Positions 21,640-30,017 are shown, numbered from the stretch's first letter. The stretch: 64,000 bases of DNA from Gordonia sediminis (GCA_004193205.1 RZUM01000008.1:1-64000), one strand, 5' to 3'. The notes: a model not told the origin generated them from the sequence alone. Made by a program: numbers and translations.

Positions 21640-22419
21640 ATGTTCTCCGAAAGCGACGGCTACGACCGGTTCATGGGTCGCTGGAGTCGACGGCTCGCAC
21701 CGCCGATGGTGGCGTTCGCCGGGGTCGGCGAGGGCAGTGCGGTTCTCGATGTGGGGTGTGGCACCGGGGCGCTCGCCTTCGCGGCTGCAGACATCGCGTC
21801 GGTGACCGTCACCGGTGTGGACCCGGCCGAGGCCTATGTGGACACCGCGCGACGGTGCGTGCGCGGGCGTTCGGTGAGTTTTGACGTGGGAAGTGCGCTA
21901 TCGCTGCCGTATACCGACGCCGCCTTCGACATGACGTTGTCGATGCTGGTGATGAACTTCCTGGCCGACCCGGCCGGGGCGGTGCGGGAGATGATCCGCG
22001 TCACCAGGGCCAAAGGTGTTGTGGCGGCGGCGGTGTGGGACTACGGCGAGGGCATGGAAATGCTTCGCGTGTTCTGGGACGAGGCTCGTACGGTGATCCC
22101 CGCTGCCGCATCCCGGGACGAACGAGCGATGCCGTTGTGCCGCTCCGGCGAACTGGCCGAACTCTGGCGTGCGGAGGGGCTCGGCGAGGTCGAGGAGGAC
22201 GCGCTGACGGTCGATCTCGACTTCGGATCGTTCGACGACTACTGGGAACCGTTCACCTTCGGTCAGGGACCGGCAGGCTCCTTCGTGGCGTCGTTGTCCG
22301 AACCCGAACGGCGTGCCCTGCAAGCGCGGTTGCGTGACCGTCTGCTCGGTGGTGGCACGGACCGCCCCTTTGGCATGCATGCCCGTGCCTGGGCGGTGCG
22401 AGGCGTCGTCGCTCCCTGA
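21640..22419 (+). CDS. Class I SAM-dependent methyltransferase
   Basis: 259-residue methyltransferase with motif I VLDVGCGTGAL (about 45-55), the acidic residue in VTGVDPAEAYVD, and the DVGSALSLPYTDAAFDM and SMLVMNFLADP blocks. The substrate is not evident; small-molecule methylation of UbiE/Coq5 type is likely. The ATG has GGAGACC upstream. It stands alone between the toxin-antitoxin operon and a tRNA. Confidence 0.85.
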   Translation: MFSESDGYDRFMGRWSRRLAPPMVAFAGVGEGSAVLDVGCGTGALAFAAADIASVTVTGVDPAEAYVDTARRCVRGRSVSFDVGSALSLPYTDAAFDMTLSMLVMNFLADPAGAVREMIRVTRAKGVVAAAVWDYGEGMEMLRVFWDEARTVIPAAASRDERAMPLCRSGELAELWRAEGLGEVEEDALTVDLDFGSFDDYWEPFTFGQGPAGSFVASLSEPERRALQARLRDRLLGGGTDRPFGMHARAWAVRGVVAP

Positions 22420-22474
22420 GTCGCCGGCCCGTCGAGCGTGCGCACCAGCGCGCACAGTCGACAGGGTGGGTGAG

Positions 22475-22548
22475 TGGGGCGGGTGGGGCTCGAACCCACG
22501 ACCAGCGGATTATGAGTCCGCGGCTCTAACCGACTGAGCTACCGCCCC
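22475..22548 (-). tRNA. tRNA with CAU anticodon (elongator Met, or Ile2)
   Basis: A complete cloverleaf on the reverse strand. The acceptor GGGGCGG pairs with CCGCCCC, the D arm contains AGCTCAGTCGGTTAGAGC, the anticodon loop is CTCATAA, and the T arm is GTGGGTTCGAGCCCCAC. CCA is not encoded. CAU can mean elongator Met or lysidine-modified Ile2; I favour Met without proof. Confidence 0.93.
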
Positions 22549-22656
22549 CGATGGACAACGCATGTCCGCGGGTGCACATTACCGCACCGGCACAGGCGTT
22601 CGAATGGGCGGCGCCCGCATCGGCGCCGCTACACTGCAGGGAATCAGACGTCGACG

Positions 22657-23385
22657 ATGGGTGAGGAGCGCATGACCGGGGCCGACGGGGAGAGTGGGGA
22701 CCGTGATCTCCCGGAGAGCCTCGTGGATGTCGCCGGTCGTCGCATTCGGGACGCGATTCTCTCCGGCGGCTTGAAGCCGGGGGAGAAGATCATCGAGGAG
22801 AACCTGTGTGCGGACCTGGGGATCAGTCGTGCCCCGGTGCGTGAGGCATTGCGACTGCTCGCCCAGCAAGGTCTCGTCGAACACCAGCCGCGGCGGGGTA
22901 CTCGCGTGGCCGATTGGTCGCCGCAGGACATCATCCAGTTGTTCGGCCTGCGGCAGGTTCTCGAACGCTATGCCATCGAGTCGGCGTTGCCGCTGTCGGA
23001 CCCGGCCGTGCAGCTGGGTCCCGTCCGCGCCGCCGTCGAGGAGATGAAGAAGGCGACCGACGACCTCGGCAAGGATGACGCGCATCGTCGTTTCCACGCG
23101 GCCGTCGTCGGACTGGCGGGCAATCGCCAGCTCGACATCACCCTGGCGCCGATCCTGCTCAAGCTCCAGTTGCCGATGGCCGTGAACCTGCGCTCCGAGA
23201 CGGCCGATCACCACGGCCCCGACGATGGGGTCAAGCGCCATCTCGCGATCCTCGAGGCGTTGGAGACCAACGACCCCGTCGCCGCGGTCTCCGCGATGCG
23301 CGATCACGGCCATCTGCAGTACCTCGATCTTGCGGTCGCTCCCGACGGAGGTGCGTCCGCGCCGGCCGGGGGCAGTGAGCGCTAA
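22657..23385 (+). CDS. GntR-family (FadR/FCD-type) transcriptional regulator
   Basis: 242 residues: N-terminal winged helix (IRDAILSGGLKPGEKIIEENL, then ISRAPVREALRLLAQQGLV) and a C-terminal FCD ligand-binding domain with His residues suited to metal or carboxylate binding (FHAAVVGLAGN, MRDHGHLQYL). An alternative ATG at 22672 follows GAGGAG. It is directly upstream of the amidase operon and probably controls it in response to a small nitrogen compound or carboxylate. Confidence 0.88.
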   Translation: MGEERMTGADGESGDRDLPESLVDVAGRRIRDAILSGGLKPGEKIIEENLCADLGISRAPVREALRLLAQQGLVEHQPRRGTRVADWSPQDIIQLFGLRQVLERYAIESALPLSDPAVQLGPVRAAVEEMKKATDDLGKDDAHRRFHAAVVGLAGNRQLDITLAPILLKLQLPMAVNLRSETADHHGPDDGVKRHLAILEALETNDPVAAVSAMRDHGHLQYLDLAVAPDGGASAPAGGSER

Positions 23386-23441
23386 CACAACCGACACATA
23401 GTTGATCCGCAGGCGCCATAATTCTGTCGACAATCGACGGT

Positions 23442-24872
23442 ATGGACTTTGTGATCCGGCCAGAATCCGGACCTTCAATCGGCCCGTCGGTGGCCGAGAT
23501 CCTTGAGAGTCATGTGAGTGGAAGCGGGTCGCCGACGCGGACCGCGAGGTCGGTCGCCGACGCCATCGAGGCGCGCGGCGACGACGGGACGTGGTTGTCC
23601 ACGGTGCCGCGCGAGCAATTGCTTGCGGCAGCGGCCGAACTCGAAAGCCGGCCGGGTGCGCGTGGACTACCGCTCTACGGCGTGCCGTTCGGCGTGAAGG
23701 ACAGCATCGATGTCGCGGGCGTCGCGACCACGCTGTCGTGTCCGGGCTATGCCTACGTCGCCGAGCACACCGCGCCGGCGGTGCAGCGGTTGCTCGATGC
23801 CGGTGCGCTCTATGTGGGCAAGACCAATCTCGACCAGTTCGCGACCGGGCTGAACGGCACCCGCACCCCGTACACCATCCCGCGCAGCGTCTACGGAAAC
23901 GAGATGATCTCGGGCGGTTCGAGTTCCGGATCGGCGCTCGCCGTCGCCCTGGGTCAGGTGCCGTTCGCGGTCGCCACTGACACCGCGGGATCGGGACGCG
24001 TGCCGGCCGCCCTGAACGGTGTCGTCGGCTACAAGCCGTCGCGCGGCCTGATCAGCACCGTCGGGCTGGTCCCCGCATGCAAGTCGCTGGACTGCATCAC
24101 GATGATGGCCGGGTGTATCGATGACGTCGACCGCGTGATGGCCGTGATGGCCGGTCGCGACGACGACGACCCGTGGTCGCGGTCGCCGGGTCCGGCCTTC
24201 GCCGGCGGACCGGTCCGGGTGGGGCTGCCGCCGGTGGCCGAACTCGAGTTCTTCGGCGACGATGCGATGCGAGCGGCCCACCTCGCGTTCCGGAACCGAC
24301 TGGCGCACGGCGGTTTTCCGGTCGACGTCGAGTTCCACGAGGTGTCGATGGCCCCGTTCTTCGCCGCCGGGGAACTGCTCTACGCCGGCCCCTGGGTGGC
24401 CGAACGTCTGGTCGTGTTCGGGGAGTTCCTGGCCGAACACCCTGACTCCATCCATCCGGTGGTGCGCGACATCCTGCGCAGCGGCGAGAAGTACTCCGCC
24501 GTCGACGCCTTCGTCGCGATGCAGGCGCTGCAGGAACTGCGTGCGGAGGTCGGGCGCCTGTGGCGTGACATGGATGTGCTGGTGGTCCCGACGATCGGCC
24601 GGACGTTCACCGTCGACGAGGTTTTCCACCAACCGATCGAGGCCAACACCATGCTCGGTCACTACACGCATTTCGGGAACCTCCTCGACCTGCTCGGTGT
24701 CGCCGTGCCGCAAGGCCACGCCGCCGACGGCCGCCCCCACAGCGCGATGCTGCTGGGCAACGCGCTCTCCGACGACACCGTGCTGCAACTCGCCGCGGCG
24801 CTGCTCGACGAGCCGCGCGCATCCGCGGCGGCCGAACCCACCGACCTGCACACAGAAAGGCTCGCAACGTGA
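23442..24872 (+). CDS. atzF: Amidase-signature hydrolase, probable allophanate hydrolase (AtzF-like)
   Basis: 476-residue amidase-signature enzyme with the Ser-cisSer-Lys triad visible: Lys in GVPFGVKDSIDVAG, cis-Ser and neighbours in GGSSSGSALAVALG, nucleophile Ser in DTAGSGRVPAALNG. The CPGYAYVAEHTAPAVQRLLDAGA and YKPSRGLISTVGLVPACKSLDC blocks fit allophanate hydrolases (allophanate to ammonia and CO2). It lacks the long C-terminal domain of full-length AtzF. The next gene looks like biuret hydrolase, whose product is allophanate, which supports the call. A TGTCGACA palindrome lies 10 bases before the ATG. A different amide substrate remains possible. Confidence 0.8.
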   Translation: MDFVIRPESGPSIGPSVAEILESHVSGSGSPTRTARSVADAIEARGDDGTWLSTVPREQLLAAAAELESRPGARGLPLYGVPFGVKDSIDVAGVATTLSCPGYAYVAEHTAPAVQRLLDAGALYVGKTNLDQFATGLNGTRTPYTIPRSVYGNEMISGGSSSGSALAVALGQVPFAVATDTAGSGRVPAALNGVVGYKPSRGLISTVGLVPACKSLDCITMMAGCIDDVDRVMAVMAGRDDDDPWSRSPGPAFAGGPVRVGLPPVAELEFFGDDAMRAAHLAFRNRLAHGGFPVDVEFHEVSMAPFFAAGELLYAGPWVAERLVVFGEFLAEHPDSIHPVVRDILRSGEKYSAVDAFVAMQALQELRAEVGRLWRDMDVLVVPTIGRTFTVDEVFHQPIEANTMLGHYTHFGNLLDLLGVAVPQGHAADGRPHSAMLLGNALSDDTVLQLAAALLDEPRASAAAEPTDLHTERLAT

Positions 24873-25576
24873 CCGACCCGGTGAGCATTCCCGCACTACC
24901 CGAACCGATCGCGCTCGATCTCGCCCGCACGGCGCTCGTCATCATCGACATGCAACGGGACTTCCTGCTGCCCGGCGGATTCGGGGAGACACTGGGCAAC
25001 GACGTCAGCCAATTGCAGCGGGTGGTGGAGCCGCTCGCCGGGCTGCTGGCGGCGGCCCGCGACGCCGGGATGCTGGTGATCCACACGCGTGAGGGTCATC
25101 TTCCCGACCTGTCGGACTGTCCGCCGGCCAAGCTGAATCGCGGTGCACCGTCGAAACGTATCGGCGATCCCGGTGCCTTCGGACGCATCCTGATCCGGGG
25201 CGAGTACGGGCACGACATCATCGACGAGCTGGCCCCAGCCGATGGTGAGATCGTCATCGACAAGCCGGGCAAGGGTGCCTTCTACGCGACCGATCTGGCG
25301 AAGGTGCTGGCCGACAACGACATTGCCCAGCTCCTGGTCACCGGGGTCACCACGGAGGTGTGTGTGCACACCACCACCCGGGAGGCCAACGACCGGGGCT
25401 ACGAGTGCGTCGTCGTATCCGACTGCGTCGGTTCCTACTTCCCCGAGTTCCAACGCGTGGGTCTGGAGATGATCGCCGCGCAGGGCGGCATCTTCGGCTG
25501 GACCGCCCCGAGCGGCGAGGTGATCGCCGCACTCTCTCGACACGCGGCAGCGTCGCCGTCCTCCGCACTGTCCTGA
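24869..25576 (+). CDS. biuH: Isochorismatase-like cysteine hydrolase, probable biuret amidohydrolase
   Basis: 235 residues with the Asp-Lys-Cys triad of the isochorismatase-like hydrolases: VIIDMQRDF (Asp), IDKPGKGAFYATDL (Lys) and VTGVTTEVCVHTTTREANDRG (Cys). HTREGHLPDL and GRILIRGEYGHDII closely recall biuret hydrolases, which cleave biuret to allophanate and ammonia. A GTG start overlaps the upstream amidase stop, so the two enzymes are translationally coupled. Ureidoacrylate or another carbamoyl amide is an alternative substrate. Confidence 0.8.
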   Translation: MTDPVSIPALPEPIALDLARTALVIIDMQRDFLLPGGFGETLGNDVSQLQRVVEPLAGLLAAARDAGMLVIHTREGHLPDLSDCPPAKLNRGAPSKRIGDPGAFGRILIRGEYGHDIIDELAPADGEIVIDKPGKGAFYATDLAKVLADNDIAQLLVTGVTTEVCVHTTTREANDRGYECVVVSDCVGSYFPEFQRVGLEMIAAQGGIFGWTAPSGEVIAALSRHAAASPSSALS

Positions 25577-25618
25577 TGATCTGCCACTTGATTTGCTGCC
25601 GAAAGGAACTCGCACATC

Positions 25619-27217
25619 ATGAGCACTACCACCGAGCCCGCGCCGCCCACTGATCCAACCTCCTCGCCCGGTCCGACCACCGTGGCGTGGTGGACGCGCG
25701 GAGACACCAATGCGTTCTTCGGTCTGGGCTTCAACATCCTGGTCAACGTCCTTACCCTGACCGGTCTGATGATCGCCGTCGTCAACATCCCGGCCGGCGA
25801 CGTCCTGGGAACCGTACTGCCCGCGCTCGGCGTCGCGCTGATCCTCGGAAACGTCTACTACACCTTCCTCGCCCGCCGGCTGGCCAAACGCGAGGGCCGC
25901 AACGACGTGACCGCGTTGCCGTACGGTCCGAGCGTGCCGCACATGTTCATCGTCGTGTTCGTCGTCATGCTGCCGGTCTACCTGCAGTCCAACGACGCCA
26001 TGCAGGCCTGGGAGGCCGGTCTGGCCTGGGCGTTCATGATCGGCGTGATCGTGATGATCGGCGCGTTTGTCGGCCCGTACGTCCGCAAGCTCACCCCGCG
26101 GGCGGCCATGCTGGGCACCCTGGCCGGCATCTCGCTGACCTTCATCTCGATGCGACCGGCCGCCCAGATGTGGGAGGTGGCGTGGATCGGCCTGCCCGTC
26201 CTCGCCATCATCCTCATCGGCTTCTTCACCGACGTGCGGTTGCCCGGCAACATCCCGGTGGGGCTGGCCGCGTTGCTGGTCGGTACCGCGATCGGCTGGA
26301 TCGGCGGTTACATGTCCGTGCCGGACCTGACCAGCGCGGTCTCCGACATCGCCGTCGGCATCCCCGATCTGCGCGTCGACATGCTGCTGTCCGGTCTCGG
26401 GAACCTCGCCCCTCTGCTCGGCACGGCGATCCCGCTCGGCGTCTACAACTTCACCGAGGCGATGAGCAACGTGGAGAGCGCCGCGGCGGCCGGCGACAAC
26501 TACAACCTGCGCAGCGTGTTGCTGGCCGACGGTGCCGGCGCCTGCATCGGCGCCGGATTCGGTTCCCCGTTCCCGCCGGCCGTCTACATCGGTCACCCGG
26601 GCTGGAAGGACGCCGGCGGTCGCGCGAGCTACTCGCTGGCCAGTGGGGTGGCGATCGGCATCCTGTGCTTCGTCGGCCTGTTCGGGGTGCTCGATGCGCT
26701 GCTCCCGGTTCCCGCGATCGTGCCGATCCTGCTCTACATCGGCTTGCTCATCGGCGCCCAGGCCTTCCAGGCGGTGCCGAGACTGCATGCGGTCGCGGTG
26801 GTGGCGGCCATCCTGCCGAACCTCGCGCAGTGGGCATCGGGGATGGTCGACAACGCGCTCGCTGCCGCCGGGACGACGGCCGACAAGGTCGGCAACGAGG
26901 CGCTCAACGGCGCCGGCGTCGTCTACGACGGCTTGCAGACCCTGGGCGAGGGCGCGGTCCTGGTCGGCCTGGTGCTGGGCACCATCGTGACCTTCATCCT
27001 GGAGAAGAAGTTCCACTTCGCGGCGATCGCCTGCGGGGTCGGTGCGGTGCTCTCGTTCATCGGGCTCATCCACGCCCCGAAGGTCGAGTGGGCGGCCAGT
27101 CCCGAGGTGGCGCTCGGCTACCTCTTCTTCGGCATCGTGTGCCTGGCGTACTGGTTCCTGCCGGGGGCGCGCACTCCGGTCACCGTCGACGAGGCGGACA
27201 TCGTCGCCGGTCACTGA
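25619..27217 (+). CDS. Multi-pass permease of the xanthine/uracil (NCS2/AzgA) type
   Basis: 532-residue inner-membrane protein with about 12 hydrophobic segments. It has a polar start (about 1-35), ALPYGPSVPHMFIVVFVVMLPV, a conserved central block NFTEAMSNVESAAAAGDNYN and FGSPFPPAVYIGHPGWK, which fit nucleobase-type permeases. It starts 42 bases after the hydrolase stop in the same orientation. Context suggests uptake of biuret, urea-like or heterocyclic nitrogen compounds; the substrate is inferred. Confidence 0.85.
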   Translation: MSTTTEPAPPTDPTSSPGPTTVAWWTRGDTNAFFGLGFNILVNVLTLTGLMIAVVNIPAGDVLGTVLPALGVALILGNVYYTFLARRLAKREGRNDVTALPYGPSVPHMFIVVFVVMLPVYLQSNDAMQAWEAGLAWAFMIGVIVMIGAFVGPYVRKLTPRAAMLGTLAGISLTFISMRPAAQMWEVAWIGLPVLAIILIGFFTDVRLPGNIPVGLAALLVGTAIGWIGGYMSVPDLTSAVSDIAVGIPDLRVDMLLSGLGNLAPLLGTAIPLGVYNFTEAMSNVESAAAAGDNYNLRSVLLADGAGACIGAGFGSPFPPAVYIGHPGWKDAGGRASYSLASGVAIGILCFVGLFGVLDALLPVPAIVPILLYIGLLIGAQAFQAVPRLHAVAVVAAILPNLAQWASGMVDNALAAAGTTADKVGNEALNGAGVVYDGLQTLGEGAVLVGLVLGTIVTFILEKKFHFAAIACGVGAVLSFIGLIHAPKVEWAASPEVALGYLFFGIVCLAYWFLPGARTPVTVDEADIVAGH

Positions 27218-27318
27218 GGTAGCGCACCGTGCGCTCGGACGCGCCGGAGGACGAACGTACAGGCGTTTTGTTCTCCGGTGCGTCCATGCGCTAGAGTCTC
27301 AATTCGGTTCGAGCGCAT

Positions 27319-27394
27319 TCCCCCATAGCTCAATTGGCAGAGCATTCGACTGTTAATCGAACGGTTACTGGTTCGAGTCCAGTTGGGGGAGCCA
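27319..27394 (+). tRNA. tRNA-Asn (GUU)
   Basis: Complete cloverleaf: acceptor TCCCCCA pairs with TGGGGGA, the D arm is AGCTCAATTGGCAGAGC, the anticodon loop in CGACTGTTAATCG reads GTT, and the T arm is ACTGGTTCGAGTCCAGT. CCA follows the discriminator G. Its 3' part is duplicated 1.46 kb downstream, indicating use as an integration site. Confidence 0.97.
27361..27385 (+). repeat. Left attachment-type repeat (inside tRNA-Asn)
   Basis: This copy runs from the variable region through the T arm into the first acceptor base and is identical over 25 bp to the copy at 28818-28842. It keeps the tRNA intact. Confidence 0.8.
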
Positions 27395-27397
27395 CAC

Positions 27398-27437
27398 AAG
27401 CCCCCGTCACCTGCGCGCGCAGGTGGGCGGGGGCTTT
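27398..27437 (+). terminator. Rho-independent terminator after tRNA-Asn
   Basis: GCCCCC pairs with GGGGGC and CACCTGC with GCAGGTG around a 4-base loop, followed by TTT. The downstream repeat has a decayed copy of the same hairpin. Confidence 0.85.
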
Positions 27438-27580
27438 CAACTCGCGTCACCCACGAGAAGCGGGTCCGCGCCACACGCGCGCGAGCGCCTCGACCTCGCG
27501 CGTCCGCTGTTCGAGTCGGACCACTGCGAGCGCGAACGTCTCCAGCACCGCAGCGGGTCGGTCATACTACCCTCGGCGGA

Positions 27581-27853
27581 GTGGGGAGTCGTGGGTTCTG
27601 GATCGGCGAAATCCGAGTGTCGGATGGTGTTGCTCGGAAGCTGCGCACGAAGCACAACCTCTCGATCGAGGAGGTGAGGGCTGCGTGTGTGCCCGATCAA
27701 TACGATCGTGCGGGTTGGGAAGTCAGTGAGGAGCACGGCGAGCGGCTCTTGGTGGAGACCCATGACGCCGTCGGCAAAATCCGCATTGTCTTGCAGCCAC
27801 TCGATGTCAACGATGGAACCTGGCAACTTCGCACCGCCTGGAGGACGATATAG
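27581..27853 (+). CDS. Small protein, possibly BrnT/DUF4258-like toxin
   Basis: 90 residues from GTG, reading GSRGFWIGEIRVSDGVARK. The pattern of a short strand, an LRTKHNLSIEEVRAAC helix, then strands ending ETHDAVGKIRIVLQPL is reminiscent of BrnT/RelE-like small toxins, but the match is weak and no catalytic residue can be assigned. The next gene starts 2 bases after its stop, so the two form an operon. Treat the toxin idea as inference. Confidence 0.6.
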   Translation: MGSRGFWIGEIRVSDGVARKLRTKHNLSIEEVRAACVPDQYDRAGWEVSEEHGERLLVETHDAVGKIRIVLQPLDVNDGTWQLRTAWRTI

Positions 27854-27855
27854 CC

Positions 27856-28074
27856 ATGGAACGTAGCGACGACGACTTCGAGATGACCGACGAGGAGTTC
27901 GAGCGTCGGATGCAGGCGGCGCAGCCTGCTCACCTTCTACCGGGTCCCCCGGACGCGATTCGCATTGACACCGAGTTCGTGGCCTGGGGGTCGGGTGGCA
28001 CCGCGTACCCGCACGCTACTCAAATCGCGGTGCATGAACCTCGATTGGAAGTGACACCGATCCCACAACGATGA
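27856..28074 (+). CDS. Small acidic protein, candidate partner of the preceding gene
   Basis: 72 residues with an acidic start (MERSDDDFEMTDEEFERRM), likely helical, and an extended C-terminal part. It directly follows the upstream small gene and may be its antitoxin by position, but I see no DNA-binding motif. Its 3' end overlaps the convergent gene by 59 bp, which is unusually long. Confidence 0.5.
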   Translation: MERSDDDFEMTDEEFERRMQAAQPAHLLPGPPDAIRIDTEFVAWGSGGTAYPHATQIAVHEPRLEVTPIPQR

Positions 28075-28387
28075 CGTAGCGCCCCGGGGTAGGGGCGTCA
28101 AAGCCGATCTTTTGGTAGAAGAATCCGGCGCTGGTGCCGGATGTCGCTGCCTCGGGGACTGGCAACACTACTGACCCGTGCTTGTCCTCGGGAGTGGAGA
28201 TGGTGACCTCGACGGTCTGGGGGGTTCTCCGGTCTGACTCCTCAGCTTGAATGAGCACGACCAACAGCGCCTCGATCTGGCCGCCTTCCGGCGGCTGCCA
28301 GAAGTCGGTCAGGACTCCACCGAGAACGTACAACTTGCCCTCGGCGACAGTCGCTGCCTCAGCCAGCATCGCACCGGTAACGATCAT
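28016..28387 (-). CDS. DUF6941-like protein
   Basis: 123 residues starting MIVTGAMLAEAATVAEGKLYVLGG, a start typical of DUF6941 proteins, followed by alternating strands (VEVTISTPEDKHG, GRYVIVVGSVSLPIEV) that suggest a beta-sandwich. Function unknown. It is cargo of the tRNA-Asn island and convergent with the two small genes. Confidence 0.7.
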   Translation of the reverse strand: MIVTGAMLAEAATVAEGKLYVLGGVLTDFWQPPEGGQIEALLVVLIQAEESDRRTPQTVEVTISTPEDKHGSVVLPVPEAATSGTSAGFFYQKIGFDAPTPGRYVIVVGSVSLPIEVHAPRFE

Positions 28388-28817
28388 GCTCCGAGCCTAT
28401 GGCAACACAATCATCGACAGGAATGCTGCCGCTCGATTGCCGGTGTCCGGCGGGTCGAGGTTCCTTTGAACCGCGAAAGCCTTGGTCCAAGGAACTCGGT
28501 GAGAACCACAACCGCCACCCGGCTTTGCAAATCCCGAGGGTGAACTCGTGGACCCGCTCGACATTGCCCTCGCCGCCTGGTTCCTCATTGATTTGGCCTT
28601 CAGCTGGATCGACCTCCCGGCCACGTTGGACCCTGAGCCGTGCCAGAAGCACACGGCTGCAGGGTTGCTTCAGGGCGTGGATACCAACCGGGCGGGTTGG
28701 GCTGAGTCATAACCGGCAGAACGGACGTCGATCAGGGTCGGTGGTCCGTTTGAGCCACGGCTCGTTGCCGGTCCTCTGATCGGACGACACCGGACAGGAG
28801 TGCACGCACTCACGCTT
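28388..28817. other. Island segment without convincing genes
   Basis: The only candidate I can see is a 54-codon frame from a GTG at 28548 to 28712 (DPLDIALAAWFLIDLAFSW, hydrophobic), without a clear ribosome-binding site. It may be a gene fragment. No RNA gene or recombinase remnant was recognised. Confidence 0.4.
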
Positions 28818-28842
28818 ACGGTTACTGGTTCGAGTCCAGTTG
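28818..28842 (+). repeat. Right attachment-type repeat (tRNA-Asn 3' fragment)
   Basis: Exact 25-bp copy of the tRNA-Asn 3' region without the rest of the tRNA. The following GCCACACAAGCCCC and a decayed terminator hairpin continue the similarity to about 28890. Confidence 0.8.
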
Positions 28843-28910
28843 TGGGGGCCACACAAGCCCCGTCACCCGTACATGCAGGTGGGCCGGGCGTCTTGCTGCG
28901 GCCGACGCAG

Positions 28911-30017
28911 TCACGCTCGACTCGGACTAGGAGTCAGGTCGACGATCACGCCGCTGGGAGACCAGCGCAACATGCCGTGCTCGAAGGTCTGCATGATGTT
29001 GTCGGTTCCCTCGACGAGATGTTCATCCGATGTCGGAAGGCCGAGCGACCCGGTTTCCCAACCCATCGCGGCGTAGCGCATGCCGATCTTGCCGTGCACC
29101 AGGAATCCGGCCACCGGCCCACCGTTCGGCACGAACAGCACACCGCCCTCGAAGGCCTGGTTGGCCCCCCACGCGAACACCTGATGACGCAGGATCGGGA
29201 ACCCGCACTCTCCCGACTCCCATCCGCGCGCCGTATACGCCTCGAACAGGCCGCCGTGCGGGATGGCGTAGGCGGCGTTCGCCCCGCTGCGCCAGTAGAT
29301 GTGGCCGTTGGTGAACGCGGCCCACGCGCCGACCAGTCGGCCGTCCCGGATGATCTGGTTCTCGCCGCGGGTGACGCGGGTGCCGATCCAGCCGGCGGCG
29401 ACCCGCGCCTCGGCGTCGATGAGGTTCGGCACCGGGCTCACGAAGGTGCGGCACCGTCGGAGGAACTCGGTCATCGGGAACCCGACGCCGTCGATGTCAC
29501 CGGGGTCGTGATGGCCGCCGCCGCGGAGACCGAAATCCTTGTGCCCGCACACGCCTTTCGGCAGAACGGGCCAGCCGCTGCGGCCGTTGTCGCCGGCATA
29601 CTCGAGCGGGAACCCGAACTGCCGCGACGCGGCTGCCATCGCACGCGCCCCGCGCCACAGCATCGCGTCCTCGTCGAGTCCGTCGGACGCATCCCTCGAC
29701 AACCATCGAGCGCGCGACCACGCGGCGAACGATCCGGCGAAACACAGGTGGAAGGCGATCCCGTTGGCGGCGGCGGCCGCCCACGGGGCCTCCGTCACCG
29801 GGACATTGAGCACCGTATGCGTGTCGTCGACCTCGATGTTGTACGAGACGTTCGCACTGTTGCAGTAGCGGGCGAGTGCGATCGCGTCGCCGGTACCGCC
29901 CTCCTGGGTGTGGACGACGCCGTAGTCGGTGCGCCGGCGCACACCGTCGGAGTTCCCGGTGCCGATCGTGTCCGGACGGTACCCGAAAATGGTGTTGGTG
30001 ATGCCGTAGTCGACCAT
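28911..30017 (-). CDS. Endolysin-like N-acetylmuramoyl-L-alanine amidase with LGFP repeats
   Basis: 368 residues, ATG with GGGAGGAGCC upstream. Amidase_2-type zinc hydrolase (about 10-190): zinc ligands probable in GVVHTQEG (His) and GGHHDPGD (His/Asp), with FHLCFAGS and CGHKDFG between. The second half (about 215-360) contains about three LGFP repeats (LFEAYTARGWESGECGFPI; MGWETGSLGLPTSDEH), which bind mycolate-type cell walls. There is no signal peptide, so it cannot be exported by Sec from this start. This is an endolysin-like design, and the gene lies 70 bp beyond the right attachment repeat. Confidence 0.87.
   Translation of the reverse strand: MVDYGITNTIFGYRPDTIGTGNSDGVRRRTDYGVVHTQEGGTGDAIALARYCNSANVSYNIEVDDTHTVLNVPVTEAPWAAAAANGIAFHLCFAGSFAAWSRARWLSRDASDGLDEDAMLWRGARAMAAASRQFGFPLEYAGDNGRSGWPVLPKGVCGHKDFGLRGGGHHDPGDIDGVGFPMTEFLRRCRTFVSPVPNLIDAEARVAAGWIGTRVTRGENQIIRDGRLVGAWAAFTNGHIYWRSGANAAYAIPHGGLFEAYTARGWESGECGFPILRHQVFAWGANQAFEGGVLFVPNGGPVAGFLVHGKIGMRYAAMGWETGSLGLPTSDEHLVEGTDNIMQTFEHGMLRWSPSGVIVDLTPSPSRA

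Larger units (their letters stand above)
27361..28842. mobile_element. Integrase-less mini-island inserted at tRNA-Asn
   Basis: A 25-bp direct repeat of the tRNA-Asn 3' end brackets the segment, and weaker similarity continues for about 50 bp past each copy. Between the repeats lie three small genes of unknown or weakly assigned function and about 400 bp without convincing coding sequence. The bases look less GC-rich than the surroundings by eye. No integrase or recombinase is present, so this is either a deletion remnant of a larger tRNA-integrating element or a satellite mobilised in trans. Confidence 0.68.

Noticed and set aside
24896-27214. 772-codon open frame antisense to the hydrolase and permease
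   Set aside because: Its composition is His/Gln/Arg-rich, the typical shadow of Gly/Val/Leu-rich coding sequence; both genes beneath it have full family motifs.
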